A DNA stretch of 64,000 nt from Sandarakinorhabdus sp. (GCA_020692215.1 JAIMKW010000002.1:248001-312000); one strand, 5' to 3'; positions 9,355 to 18,540 are shown, counted from the first letter of the stretch. A program made the numbers and translations. Notes: generated by a model from the sequence alone, not told the origin.

Positions 9355-10314
9355 ATGACCCTCCACACGCCCATTTGTGACATGCTCGGAGTCGAACACC
9401 CCATCCTGCTGGCCGGGATGGGGGGCGTCTCTTACGCCGAAGTCTGCGCTGCGGTTTCCAACGCGGGCGGCTTCGGTTCGCTCGGCATGGCGGGGGTTCC
9501 GCCGAAGATGATCGAACAGCAGATGCAGCAGGTCCGCACCCTGACCGACAAGCCCTTCGGGGTCGATCTGCTGGCGGCCCAACCAGAAAGCCTGACAGCC
9601 GCTGTCGATATCATCATCGCCAATGGGGCCAAGGCCTTCATCGCCGGGCTCGGCGTTCCGTACCCGATCGTGAAACAGTTGAAAGATGCCGGCGTCCTCG
9701 TGATGGCGATGGTCGGCAAGGTCGATCACGCGCGCAAGGCCGAACAGGCCGGTTGCGATGCCGTGATTGCGCAAGGAACCGAAGGGGGAGGGCACACCGG
9801 CGCCGTTGCCTCAGTCGCGCTCTGGCCGCAGGTTGTCGATGCCGTGAACATCCCCGTCATTGCAGCAGGCGGCCTGTTCGATGGGCGTGGCCTTGCTGCT
9901 GCCCTTGCCATGGGGTGCCAGGGCGTCTGGATGGGCACACGATTCATCGCCAGCAAAGAAGCCCATGCCGGCCAGGCCTACAAGGATGCGATCCTGGGCA
10001 TGACGGAAGCCGACACCGTTGTTTCGCGTGGCTTCACAGGAAAAACCCTGCGCGCTATCCGCAACAAGACGACCGACGAATATCTTACCAAGGAGGCCAA
10101 GCCCTTCCCACTGCAAGTGATGGAATCCGTTCAGCTAAACCGGCTTGGGCCGATCGCCGGCGTTGTCGACAATGTGGATCCGGAATTCCAATGCCTTGCA
10201 GCCGGGCAGGGCGGCGGCGCAATCCATGAAATTCTCAGCTGCGAAGAGATCGTGAACCGCACGCTCGCCGAAGCCGAGGCAACCCTGAAGCGAATTGCCA
10301 AACTGGCAGCCTGA
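9355..10314 (+). CDS. Nitronate monooxygenase-type FMN oxidoreductase
   Basis: A 319-residue TIM-barrel flavoprotein of the nitronate monooxygenase / 2-nitropropane dioxygenase / FabK-like group. PILLAGMGG near the N-terminus, AQGTEGGGHTG (the conserved GxxGGHxG-type loop) and IPVIAAGGLFDGRG with a following MGTRF are typical phosphate-binding segments. The start lies one base after the preceding stop, so it is the last gene of the fatty-acid operon. Such genes often accompany acyl-CoA degradation clusters, but their real substrate there is unsettled. Confidence 0.88.
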   Translation: MTLHTPICDMLGVEHPILLAGMGGVSYAEVCAAVSNAGGFGSLGMAGVPPKMIEQQMQQVRTLTDKPFGVDLLAAQPESLTAAVDIIIANGAKAFIAGLGVPYPIVKQLKDAGVLVMAMVGKVDHARKAEQAGCDAVIAQGTEGGGHTGAVASVALWPQVVDAVNIPVIAAGGLFDGRGLAAALAMGCQGVWMGTRFIASKEAHAGQAYKDAILGMTEADTVVSRGFTGKTLRAIRNKTTDEYLTKEAKPFPLQVMESVQLNRLGPIAGVVDNVDPEFQCLAAGQGGGAIHEILSCEEIVNRTLAEAEATLKRIAKLAA

Positions 10315-10322
10315 AAGGACGG

Positions 10323-10649
10323 CTAGTCTACCGCCTTCAAAAGGCGGCGGGCAGCCGGGGCCAGCACTGTAGCAAGGTCATTGCCGCGCTTCAGTGTCTG
10401 TCCGGCTTCGCCCAGCAGGCTATATTGCCCCTGCCGCGTTCTGAGCGCGGGGTCCTTCACAACCCGGAACTCCGGCCGTTCAGACGCGCGCCGAAAGGCA
10501 GAGAATGTCGCGGTCGTCTTTTCGAACGCAATCGCATAATCGCGCCATTCGCCTGCTGCCACCATCTGCCCGTAAAGCTGCATGATACGGTCGAGCTCGG
10601 ATCGTTCAAAAACGACCTGGGCCACGCCCGGCAGCACAGTGATGCTCAA
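10323..10649 (-). CDS. DUF2794 family protein
   Basis: A 108-residue protein of unknown function. The stretch GQMVAAGEWRDYAI, the FRRASERPEFRV segment and RQGQYSLLGEAG match the alphaproteobacterial family DUF2794 as I know it. No membrane segment or signal peptide is visible. The start overlaps the end of cysE by four bases (ATGA), so both are made from one message. No function is proposed. Confidence 0.85.
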   Translation of the reverse strand: MSITVLPGVAQVVFERSELDRIMQLYGQMVAAGEWRDYAIAFEKTTATFSAFRRASERPEFRVVKDPALRTRQGQYSLLGEAGQTLKRGNDLATVLAPAARRLLKAVD

Positions 10650-11329
10650 GCGGCCTCACCACCAGATGCTTTGCGCTCCTCGCGCTCAAAGGCGTCGAGG
10701 CGAGCCCGCAGCACCTCCAGCTCGCACTTCAGGATCTCATGGCGCTGGGTGACGGGGTCGAACTTTTCCGAACAGGGCGTACCATAGGGAATGAAGGCCG
10801 CATCCTCCTGCACCAGAACGGGAATCGGTTTGGCAGGGATACCGATCATGGTCGCGCCGGCCGGTGCATCCCTGGTCAGCACGGCATTGGCCCCGATCTT
10901 CGCGCCATCGCCCACCATAATTGGCCCCAGCACGGCGGCCCCCAGAGAGATCACCACATCATCGCCAATGGTTGGGTGCCGCTTGCCGCCGATACCGTTG
11001 GTCGGGTTTGTCCCGCCAAGCGTAGCACCCTGGTAGATTGTCACATTGTCGCCGATCACCGAGGTTTCCCCGATCACCACGAAACCATGGTCGATGAACA
11101 AATTCTTCCCGATCGTTGCGCCGGGGTGGATATCAATGGCGGTCAGAAAGCGGCTGAAATGGTTCACAAGACGCGCCAGCAAAAACAGATCTGCCCGATA
11201 GAGAGCGTGGGCAATCTTGTGGAATCCCACCGCCCAGACACCCGGATAGCTCAGGATTTCCCATCGCGACCTGGGCGCCGGATCCCGTGCCTGGATGCTG
11301 GAAAGATAACGGGTCAAAGCCAAGGGCAT
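10646..11329 (-). CDS. cysE: Serine O-acetyltransferase, short (EpsC/SrpH-like) form
   Basis: Makes O-acetylserine for cysteine synthesis. The 227 residues include a short helical N-terminal part and a left-handed beta-helix of hexapeptide repeats, including HPGATIGKN, DHGFVVIGETSVIGDN, and GGKRHPTIGDDVVISLGAAVLG. The long N-terminal domain of the enteric CysE is absent, as in the EpsC subgroup. It is co-transcribed with the DUF2794 gene. The C-terminal tail after the helix is charged and probably helical. Confidence 0.92.
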   Translation of the reverse strand: MPLALTRYLSSIQARDPAPRSRWEILSYPGVWAVGFHKIAHALYRADLFLLARLVNHFSRFLTAIDIHPGATIGKNLFIDHGFVVIGETSVIGDNVTIYQGATLGGTNPTNGIGGKRHPTIGDDVVISLGAAVLGPIMVGDGAKIGANAVLTRDAPAGATMIGIPAKPIPVLVQEDAAFIPYGTPCSEKFDPVTQRHEILKCELEVLRARLDAFEREERKASGGEAA

Positions 11330-11475
11330 AACAGCGCTTTCACGTTCATCAAGGATTCAACATAATCCCAAGTGTCACTCAGTTCCAGCCCGGCGAATTC
11401 TTGCCATAGTGAGGGTTGGTTGCTGCGCAGCCGAGCTATCTTGCTGCATATGGCCCAACCTGCCAGCACGTGCCA

Positions 11476-12227
11476 ATGGAAGTGGAAACGGTTCTTCTCA
11501 CCTTCATTGCTGTCGGCTTCATAGCCCAGTTGATCGATGGTGCCCTTGGTGGCGGTTTCGGGGTCATCTCGTCCTCTGTGCTCATAGCAACCGGTGTGCC
11601 GCCTGCGGCCGCTTCTGCCGGCATACATGCCGTCAAGGTCATCGCCCGCGCCAATATCAGGGCTTAGCCACGCGATCGCCGAGAATGTGGACTGGAAGCT
11701 CTTGTGGCGCCTTGCGATCCCCGGCATGATTGGCGCTATTGCCGGAGCCTATCTTCTAACAGGCCTTCCGATCGAAACGGCAAAGCTGCTCAGCCAGGTC
11801 TATCTTGCCGTTCTCGGCATCAAGCTGCTGCTCGGCAAAGGCATGCGGCACGGCCCGCACGGAAATCCCAGGGTGGTGGGCCCTTTCGGGCTTGCAGGCG
11901 GGTTTCTCGATTCCGCTGGCGGCGGCGGATGGGGGCCGATTGTCACGCCCAATCTGATCATCCACGGCGCATGGCCACGCCAGGCCGTCGGCACAGTCAA
12001 CATGGCCGAATTCCTTGTTGTGCTCGCAAGCTCGATCACCTTTTTGCTTGCGCTGGGCTGGGAAACCTTTGGGACGGCCGTTTTTGGCCTGCTTATCGGC
12101 GCTGTGGTCGCCGCCCCCTTTTGGCGCCTTGCTCACGTGCAAACTTCCAACAGCCTTGCTCGTGCGCCTTGTCGGTCTTCTGCTGATGTCGACCAGCCTC
12201 TACGGTTTCAGCCGGATGCTGTCTTAG
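11476..12227 (+). pseudogene. TSUP (TauE/SafE) family permease with two frameshifts
   Basis: Three reading frames together spell one TSUP-family permease. The first, from the ATG at 11476, gives LIDGALGGGFGVISS and GIHAVKVIAR and then stops at 11667. The second gives ISGLSHAIAENVDWKL through VVAAPF. The third resumes with GALLTCKLPTALLVRLVGLL and stops at 12225-12227. One extra base near 11650-11657 (gccaatatc) and one in the CCCCCTTTT run at about 12114-12122 would restore a single frame. Either the gene is dead or the assembly has two indels. Proteins of this family export sulphite, organosulphonates or similar anions. It starts 146 bases from cysE, divergently. Confidence 0.8.
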
Positions 12228-13126
12228 GGCGCTCGCCGCGTCGGCGGCATCAGGTTGCAGATGTCCGCGCCACCAGCAGGCCTGACGAAAAAGGCATCCC
12301 TCCGGTTTGCGCGCGCTGCCACCCAGCGTGCAAAACTGGCGCCGTCGGTTCGGAGCACTTCGAAACGCGGCCGTTTCGCGGCAGACACATCAGGGCCAAG
12401 CCGAGCCTGCAACAACCGGACCTGCTGCTGTGGTGGCTCGTAAAATCCAAGCGCACCCGTCCCCCGCGGAAGCGCAGACAGATGCTCCATCCCCTCCAGC
12501 ACCCGGCCCACCAGCGCGATGTTGCGATCCAGATGGCGAGGGCCATGCCCGATCACCACGTAAAGCTCCGCGCCGGTTCCCGTGTCAGGCGGCAGGTTGC
12601 GCCCAACACCCACCATGGAAGGGCAATGCGGTAGCCAGTGCGCCGTCCCATCCGTTGCCACCGGCCAGCCCAGGGCATGGCCCACCGTGGCGCCATAGGC
12701 ATCCGCGAAGGGCAGGGGCACAAACCCCACTGGTGGCCCTGGCCGCTCATAGCTCCCCTGCGGTTCTGGCTCGATCTCATCCGGAAGGGCAGCCTTTTCG
12801 GTTGGGTCCCCCCACTGGATCACATAATTTTCCTGCATCCGCACGATCGCTGCATGCCGTTCGAACCAGCCATCGCGTACCAGCGCATGGATATTGGCCA
12901 CATGGCCAGGCGCATAGGCATTCGCCAGCTGGATCACCACCGATCGCCCGCCGGCAAAATCCAGCAGCAGCAGGTTGCCGGGGTTGATTGCCTCCCAATC
13001 TCCTGCCGGTGCCGCCGCCAATATTGCGGAAGGCGACACGTCTGTCGGGGCATCGGCAGTCCCCGCTACCGGCTGTGCGGGGGCTGCCAAGGCCAGCAGA
13101 AGGGCGGCAAGAAGAAGCGTGCGCAT
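12224..13126 (-). CDS. Secreted peptidylprolyl isomerase, cyclophilin type
   Basis: About 300 residues from MRTLLLAALLLALAAPAQPVAG, a clear Sec signal peptide. The mature part has an unusual cyclophilin-like domain: LLLDFAGGRSVVIQLA, then HVANIHALVRDGWFERHAAIVRM and ENYVIQWGDPT in place of the usual phenylalanine/glutamine core. The last third, beginning near RFEVLRTDG, has no motif I recognise. It is likely periplasmic and helps proline isomerisation during folding. An upstream in-frame ATG at 13162 exists, but the hydrophobic segment argues for 13126. Its 3' end overlaps the broken permease by four bases. Confidence 0.85.
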   Translation of the reverse strand: MRTLLLAALLLALAAPAQPVAGTADAPTDVSPSAILAAAPAGDWEAINPGNLLLLDFAGGRSVVIQLANAYAPGHVANIHALVRDGWFERHAAIVRMQENYVIQWGDPTEKAALPDEIEPEPQGSYERPGPPVGFVPLPFADAYGATVGHALGWPVATDGTAHWLPHCPSMVGVGRNLPPDTGTGAELYVVIGHGPRHLDRNIALVGRVLEGMEHLSALPRGTGALGFYEPPQQQVRLLQARLGPDVSAAKRPRFEVLRTDGASFARWVAARANRRDAFFVRPAGGADICNLMPPTRRAP

Positions 13127-13220
13127 AGCAGCAGACTGCCACCGCATCTGCTGAATTGCCACCCTGAACTTATCGACCTAACAGCCTGCCATCGTTGAAC
13201 TGATCGACCAGAACGATTAG

Positions 13221-14159
13221 ATGGAGCCAATGATCTATCTGCCCACCATCAAGCAGCTTCAGTATCTCGTCGCGCTTCACCGGATCGGCCATTTTGGCAA
13301 GGCGGCAGAGGATTGCCATGTCACCCAATCCACCCTGTCCGCTGGCCTCAGGGAACTGGAGACTCTTCTGGGCGTAACGCTTGTTGAACGCACGCGCCGT
13401 GTCGTGCGTTTCACCCCGCTGGGGGAAGCCGTGGTCGAGCGCGCATGGCGCTTGTTGGCCGAAGGCGATGCCATCACTGAACTGGCCCGCGCCGCAGGCA
13501 CCCCGCTTGCAAGCGAATTGCGACTGGGTGTCATTCCCACGATTGCCCCGTTTCTCCTGCCAGCCCTTCTTCCTGGTCTTCGCAAGAGCTGGCCGGATCT
13601 CAAGCTGTTCCTCCGCGAAGAACAGTCCGGGCCGGCTTGCGAGGCGCTCGCCCGCGGCCAGCTCGATTGCCTGCTTCTCGCACTGCCCTACAGCTGCGGC
13701 GAAATTGAGCATGAAACCCTGTTCAACGATCCCATCCGCTTCGCCTTTCACCCGGCAGATCTCCCCAATCCCCCTGAAACGGTCAGCCCCGACCGAATCG
13801 ACGAATCCCGCCTGCTGCTCCTTGAGGACGGCCACTGCCTGAAAGACCATGCGCTCGCCGCATGCAGCCGTGCCACGTTTCGGCCGGATCAGTCCGTCCT
13901 CGGCACGTCGCTCCACACGCTGGTACAGATGGTCGAGAACCGGATCGGAATGACCCTTCTGCCGCAGATGGCGATCGATGCCGGCATCCTTGCCAACACC
14001 AGCATAGAAACCCGCCCGCTCGCCAGCCGGGACGCGAAACGCAGCATCGCCCTTGCCTGGCGCCCATCCAGTCCCCGCGCCGACGAATATCGCCTGCTGG
14101 CACAAGCTCTGAAGTCAGCACCAACAAGACCAACAAAGATCCAGCAACAACAAGAATAG
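13221..14159 (+). CDS. oxyR: Hydrogen-peroxide-sensing LysR regulator OxyR
   Basis: A 312-residue LysR-type regulator. The N-terminal winged helix includes LQYLVALHRIGHFGKAAEDCHVT, cut here as a motif near residues 13-35. The sensor domain has LEDGHC followed by a second cysteine, Cys206 and Cys215, nine residues apart exactly as the redox pair Cys199/Cys208 of E. coli OxyR. So it should be a functional peroxide switch. The ATG at 13230 (MIYLPTIKQLQ) is an equally good start behind GGAG. A likely target, katG, lies about 8 kb away in this window. Confidence 0.93.
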   Translation: MEPMIYLPTIKQLQYLVALHRIGHFGKAAEDCHVTQSTLSAGLRELETLLGVTLVERTRRVVRFTPLGEAVVERAWRLLAEGDAITELARAAGTPLASELRLGVIPTIAPFLLPALLPGLRKSWPDLKLFLREEQSGPACEALARGQLDCLLLALPYSCGEIEHETLFNDPIRFAFHPADLPNPPETVSPDRIDESRLLLLEDGHCLKDHALAACSRATFRPDQSVLGTSLHTLVQMVENRIGMTLLPQMAIDAGILANTSIETRPLASRDAKRSIALAWRPSSPRADEYRLLAQALKSAPTRPTKIQQQQE

Positions 14160-14171
14160 CGCCAATCTTTA

Positions 14172-14198
14172 ACAGCGATGACAAAAAATCGTCGCTGT
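14172..14198. repeat. 10-bp inverted repeat between oxyR and the phosphodiesterase gene
   Basis: ACAGCGATGA (14172-14181) and TCGTCGCTGT (14189-14198) pair over ten positions with one G-U, around a loop of CAAAAAA. It follows the oxyR stop by 13 bases. There is no T-run after the stem, so it may be a stability hairpin at the oxyR 3' end and not a strong terminator. Confidence 0.45.
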
Positions 14199-14251
14199 CA
14201 GGCAACAGTCCACCCTTACCGCAGCACCGTCGGCAATGATCCGGGGGATTT

Positions 14252-15301
14252 ATGGCGCGATTCGGTGTTGCGGCAGCAGCTTTTGCCTCCATCCTTTGCA
14301 TATCGGCCCAGGCGGCGGGCACCGTTCGGGGGCTTGCGGCCTGCCCGGCAACGCATCAGCCGCAAGTCCATGTGGATGAGAATGGCCGGGCGTCGATCGA
14401 TATCGATGTCATGCTCTACAATGTCGAAGGCCTCCCGTTTCCGGCGCGTCTGAACCGCAGCCCCGATCTCCAAAGGATCGGTGCCGAACTCGCCGCCCTG
14501 CGCGGCGCCTGCAAGGTGCCTCAGATCATCTTGCTGCAGGAAGCCTTTTCCGAGAATGCCGCGCGGATTGGGGCCGATGCCGGTTTCTCCTATATTGCAT
14601 CGGGTCCACGCGCAGATGCCCGGCGCACCTCGGGCGATACACCCCTTCCAGCAGATTTCATCGCCGGTCAGCGCCTTTCGCGAGGGGAGGGCGGCCCAAA
14701 GCTCGTCAGCGGCGGGCTTCAGGTGCTCAGTGATTACCCTGTGCTCGAAGCGATCTCAGAGCCCTTTTCCCAAAACGCCTGTGCCGGAACCGATTGCCTC
14801 TCCAACAAGGGCGCAATGCTGGTCCGCGTCCAGATCCCCGGGTTGCCGCAGCCGGTGGACATTCTCAACACGCACATGAACAGCCGCAAGGGCGCCGGCG
14901 TGCCCTATGCGCGCACCGATGCAGTGCATCATGTGCAGACAGACGAACTTGCTGCGTTCCTGCACCGGGCCCGCCACGCCGGCCGGCCTCTGCTCATCGC
15001 CGGCGATTTCAACATGAAGGATGCAGCCGCCCGCTTTTCCCACTTCGAACGCCGCATGCCGCAAACCATGGTGCACAGGCACTGTGCCACCGGAGCCTGT
15101 GCGTTGAAGCAACGTTTCGAAACCGCGCAACCCTGGATGGAAACGCAGGATCTCCATGCCTTCGAAGATGGAGCGGTCGTCACCATTGCCCCGCTGAAGC
15201 TCGAACCCCTGTTCGATGGCCACAACCGACCCTTGTTGTCAGACCATATTGCAACCGTGGTGACCTATCGCCTGTCCTGGCCAGTCAAGCCGGCTGCCTG
15301 A
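14252..15301 (+). CDS. Secreted endonuclease/exonuclease/phosphatase-fold protein, sphingomyelinase C-like
   Basis: The first 22 residues (to SAQAAG) are a signal peptide, so the 349-residue protein is exported. The catalytic set of the EEP superfamily is present: Asn57 in YNVEG, Glu97 in LQEAF, NTHMNSRKG, Asp252/Asn254 in GDFN, and Asp331-His332 in LSDH. The NTH and QE segments resemble bacterial neutral sphingomyelinases more than DNA repair nucleases. Several cysteines (CAGTDC, CATGAC) may form disulphides. The substrate is inferred; a phosphodiester in the periplasm or outside is likely. Confidence 0.82.
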   Translation: MARFGVAAAAFASILCISAQAAGTVRGLAACPATHQPQVHVDENGRASIDIDVMLYNVEGLPFPARLNRSPDLQRIGAELAALRGACKVPQIILLQEAFSENAARIGADAGFSYIASGPRADARRTSGDTPLPADFIAGQRLSRGEGGPKLVSGGLQVLSDYPVLEAISEPFSQNACAGTDCLSNKGAMLVRVQIPGLPQPVDILNTHMNSRKGAGVPYARTDAVHHVQTDELAAFLHRARHAGRPLLIAGDFNMKDAAARFSHFERRMPQTMVHRHCATGACALKQRFETAQPWMETQDLHAFEDGAVVTIAPLKLEPLFDGHNRPLLSDHIATVVTYRLSWPVKPAA

Positions 15302-15305
15302 CCTG

Positions 15306-16340
15306 CTATCCTTTCCGCGCCGCAATCTTGAGGTCGCCCAGAAGGGCTTCCGGCCCAACAGGCGCAGCTCCTGCTTCCGCTTTGCGCACCAACTCCACCA
15401 GCCGAGCATTCACAGGTGCCTTGCGGCCCAGCCTTTCAGCCAGGCGCACCACTTCCCCCTGCAGATAATCCACCTCCGTCTTCCGCCCGCGCGCCAGGTC
15501 ATCCGCCATGGATGATCGCGCATGCGGGTCCACGCGCACCCTGCCGCCACTCGCGCTCATCATCACATAGCGATACAGCGAATCCGGCAGCCGCATGATC
15601 TGCGGCATCAGCGCCAGCGGCATGGGCAAAGGATCGACAAGTTCGATCCCAGCCGCTCGCGCCAACCTCAGCCCTTCGGCAATCGACATGGCCCAGGCAC
15701 GGCGATAATCACGCTGCCGCAACTGGTCTGCAAGGCTGGTTCCTGAAATTGCATTGATGGCATTGTTCAGGTTAACCAATAATTTGCCCCACTGTACTCC
15801 TACAATGTTGGAAGATTGCTCAAGTGGCAAACCTGCATCCGAAAACATTGCCTCAAAGGGCTTCAGCGCTGCAGACGCCTCCACTTTCAATCCCCCGGCT
15901 GTTCCCCGGTGAAAATGCGCCGGCCCGCGCTGCGCCACGTTGAACGGAACCATCCCGGCAAGCACCGTCCGCCCGGCAAGCGCCGCGCGAAGCACATCCG
16001 GGTTTGAAACCCCATTCTGGAACGAAACCACCACGGCTGCTGCCGGCGCATGCGCCGCAATCGCTGCCGCCGCCTCTCCGGTCGCCATGCTCTTCACAGT
16101 CACCAGCACCAGGTCTGCCCCGGCCAGCGCCTCCGGCCTGGATGCCCGCCTGAACCGATCGCCCGTTACAGTTACATCCGAACCGTCGACATCGGTCAGC
16201 CGCAGACCATCAGCCAGCGGCCCCAGCATGCTATCCCGTCCGATCAGCGTGACGTTTGCGTGCTGCGCCAGCAAGCCGCCGACATACACACCGATCATAC
16301 CGGCACCGAACACTGTGATTTTTGGGGTATCCGCTGCCAT
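15306..16340 (-). CDS. panE: 2-dehydropantoate 2-reductase (ketopantoate reductase family)
   Basis: Reduces ketopantoate to pantoate with NADPH on the way to coenzyme A. The 344 residues begin with VFGAGMIGVYVGGLL, the GxGxxG nucleotide fold. The second half has QWGKLLVNLNNAINAI, holding the conserved lysine and asparagine of the family, and the C-terminal helical domain with the SSMADDLARGRKTEVDYLQ segment, which is a good PanE marker. It lies divergent from a quinone oxidoreductase gene. Paralogues with other substrates exist, so the symbol is probable only. Confidence 0.88.
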   Translation of the reverse strand: MAADTPKITVFGAGMIGVYVGGLLAQHANVTLIGRDSMLGPLADGLRLTDVDGSDVTVTGDRFRRASRPEALAGADLVLVTVKSMATGEAAAAIAAHAPAAAVVVSFQNGVSNPDVLRAALAGRTVLAGMVPFNVAQRGPAHFHRGTAGGLKVEASAALKPFEAMFSDAGLPLEQSSNIVGVQWGKLLVNLNNAINAISGTSLADQLRQRDYRRAWAMSIAEGLRLARAAGIELVDPLPMPLALMPQIMRLPDSLYRYVMMSASGGRVRVDPHARSSMADDLARGRKTEVDYLQGEVVRLAERLGRKAPVNARLVELVRKAEAGAAPVGPEALLGDLKIAARKG

Positions 16341-16395
16341 TGCCCCTCCTGCTGTCTATGGCCTATCGGGTCTTCATGGAACGAGGGAGACTGAG

Positions 16396-17370
16396 ATGAA
16401 AGCGCTTGTTTGTGTGGAGCATGGGCCTCCCGAAAAGCTGGTCGTCCAGGATCTTCCCATGCCTGAGCCTGGGCGCGGCGAAGTCCGGATTGCGATGAAG
16501 GCCGCAGGCGTCAACTTTCCCGACGCTCTCATCATCCAGAATCTCTACCAGTTCAAACCGCCGCTGCCGTTCTCGCCGGGTGGGGAAGCCGCCGGAATCG
16601 TGGATGCGGTGGGCGATGGCGCTACCCGCTTCAAGGTGGGCGACAAGGTGATCGCCATGATCGGCAACGGTGCCTTCCGCGAATATTTCCTTGCCGATGA
16701 AGCCCGCGTGATACCGATGGCCGGAGACATGCCCTTCGATGTCGCAGCCGGTTTCACCATGACCTACGGCACATCGCATCACGCACTCAAGCAGCGCGCA
16801 CGCCTGCAGCCCGGCGAAACGCTGCTGGTGCTCGGCGCCGCCGGTGGCGTGGGGCTGACCGCGGTCGAGCTTGGCAAGCTGATGGGCGCAAAGGTCATCG
16901 CCGCAGCATCATCGGATGAAAAGCTTGCTCTGTGCCGCGAATATGGTGCGGACGAAGTGATCAACTATTCCACAGAAGACTTGAAGGATCGCGTGAAGCA
17001 GATCACCGGGGGCAAGGGCGTGGATGTGATCTACGATCCCGTAGGCGACAAATATGCCGAGCCGGCCTTCCGTTCCATCGGCTGGAACGGTCGCTATCTC
17101 GTCATCGGCTTTGCCGCCGGCGAAATCCCGAAACTTCCGCTGAATCTGCCGCTGATAAAGGGCGCCAGCATTGTCGGTGTGTTCTGGGGCGCCTTCACCG
17201 CGCATGAGCCAAAGCTTCACGCAGAAAACATGGCCGAACTGCTGAAATGGTTCGCCGAGGGGAAGCTGAAGCCGCACGTCTCGGCGCATCTCCCGCTCGA
17301 GCGTGGGGCAGAGGCCATCCGCATGCTGATGGACCGCAAGGCCAGGGGGAAGGTGATCCTGACGGCCTGA
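16396..17370 (+). CDS. Zinc-independent NADPH:quinone oxidoreductase
   Basis: A 324-residue medium-chain dehydrogenase/reductase without the zinc-binding cysteines of alcohol dehydrogenases. PFSPGGEAAGIV, then LGAAGGVGLTAVELGKLMGA (the NADPH motif AAGGVG) identify the quinone oxidoreductase branch. The start at 16396 is the only one that leaves the family N-terminus MKALVCVE. It is divergent from panE with 55 bases between. The in vivo substrate is unknown; acryloyl-CoA reductase-like members share this fold. Confidence 0.9.
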   Translation: MKALVCVEHGPPEKLVVQDLPMPEPGRGEVRIAMKAAGVNFPDALIIQNLYQFKPPLPFSPGGEAAGIVDAVGDGATRFKVGDKVIAMIGNGAFREYFLADEARVIPMAGDMPFDVAAGFTMTYGTSHHALKQRARLQPGETLLVLGAAGGVGLTAVELGKLMGAKVIAAASSDEKLALCREYGADEVINYSTEDLKDRVKQITGGKGVDVIYDPVGDKYAEPAFRSIGWNGRYLVIGFAAGEIPKLPLNLPLIKGASIVGVFWGAFTAHEPKLHAENMAELLKWFAEGKLKPHVSAHLPLERGAEAIRMLMDRKARGKVILTA

Positions 17371-17395
17371 TCATGGCTCGTCAGTGTTGCCAGGC

Positions 17396-18115
17396 TCAGG
17401 GTCGGGCGGCGGTGATGCTCACACCTTGGGGCGGTGCAGCCGCATCCACGCGGGCTGCCCAAGCCGAAAGCGCCGGCCGTTCCGCCATCAGCGCCTTGCT
17501 CTCGACCGTGCGGTCCAGAACATTCAGCATCACCCGCACAGAAATATCGGCAGTGGATAACCGAGGCCCAGCCAGCCATTCCCGATCAGCCAGCATGGCC
17601 TCCAGCGCATCATAAAGCCCTGTAAGGTCGGAAACGACGGTCGATTCCGATTTCCGTCCCAGCCCCTGAGCCTTCGTAACCTTTAGCAACGCGCCTGGGA
17701 TCAGTTTTGCCAGCACAGTGCGACCGAAGCCCTTGGGCTCATGATGCAGCAGGTCGCGCACGAACCAATCCCGGTTCTGCGGCCAGGCACGCATGGTGAG
17801 ATCATAGAAATAGAGGCTTTCGTCCGCCCAATCCTCCAATATGGCCGCCAGCCCGGCATCGCGCGGATCGTCGGGTGCCACCCGAACCTCGGGATAGGCG
17901 GCATCGAGATAGCGGAGGATATCTGTTGAATCGATGATCGCCCTGTCGCCATCAACCAGCACAGGGAACTTGCCGGTTGGGCTGACCGAGCGAAATTTCC
18001 CGGCCTTGGAAATCGGAATTTCAACGACAGAGTATGGCAACGACTTTAGGACAAGAACGCGACGCACCTTGTCTGCATATGGCGATATTTCAAACTGATA
18101 GAGGGTTAAGCTCAT
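17396..18115 (-). CDS. Glutathione S-transferase family protein
   Basis: A 239-residue two-domain GST. The thioredoxin-like N-terminal domain has YQFEISPYADKVRRVL and the cis-proline/glutathione segment GKFPVLVDGDRAIIDSTDI; the C-terminal half is all-helical. The start ATG at 18115 overlaps the moaE stop (ATGA), which decides it over the ATG twelve bases upstream. It is the last gene of a pgsA-moaD-moaE-GST operon. No link to molybdopterin is known to me. Confidence 0.88.
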   Translation of the reverse strand: MSLTLYQFEISPYADKVRRVLVLKSLPYSVVEIPISKAGKFRSVSPTGKFPVLVDGDRAIIDSTDILRYLDAAYPEVRVAPDDPRDAGLAAILEDWADESLYFYDLTMRAWPQNRDWFVRDLLHHEPKGFGRTVLAKLIPGALLKVTKAQGLGRKSESTVVSDLTGLYDALEAMLADREWLAGPRLSTADISVRVMLNVLDRTVESKALMAERPALSAWAARVDAAAPPQGVSITAARP

Positions 18116-18540
18116 ATATTGAGCCATCTATCAGAGGATTCATCATCTTTTATTTCCGCATTAACCCAGCCTTCCGGAGACTTCTTCCAGAAGGGCGCGC
18201 GCGTCTTGAGCCAGTCCATCAGAAATTCCGCTGCCGCGAAGGCCTCTGCCCGGTGCGAACTCGCCGTCAAGACCAGAACGATCGGCTCGCCGGCTGTCAA
18301 TGCTCCGTATCGGTGCACAACAATCGCCCCCTGAAGGGGCCACCGCTGGCGGGCTTCGGCCAAAATTGCGCCCATCTGCCGCTCCGCCATGCCTGGATAA
18401 TGCTCCAGCACAAGCGGCGCATCGCGCACTTGGCCGGTAAAGCTGACAATGGCGCCAATTTGTTTACTAATACCTGTTAACTTATGGTATTCTGTTGCAA
18501 GATCATAGGGTTCTTGCTGTATCCTGATTTCAAATGTCAT
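18112..18540 (-). CDS. moaE: Molybdopterin synthase catalytic subunit MoaE
   Basis: Transfers sulphur from the MoaD thiocarboxylate to cyclic pyranopterin phosphate, forming molybdopterin. The 142 residues include VSFTGQVRD, HYPGMAERQM, VVHRYGAL and the C-terminal WKKSPEGWVNAE, with the lysines of the active site. Start and stop both overlap neighbours: TAATG with moaD and ATGA with the GST gene, indicating tight coupling. Confidence 0.96.
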   Translation of the reverse strand: MTFEIRIQQEPYDLATEYHKLTGISKQIGAIVSFTGQVRDAPLVLEHYPGMAERQMGAILAEARQRWPLQGAIVVHRYGALTAGEPIVLVLTASSHRAEAFAAAEFLMDWLKTRAPFWKKSPEGWVNAEIKDDESSDRWLNI

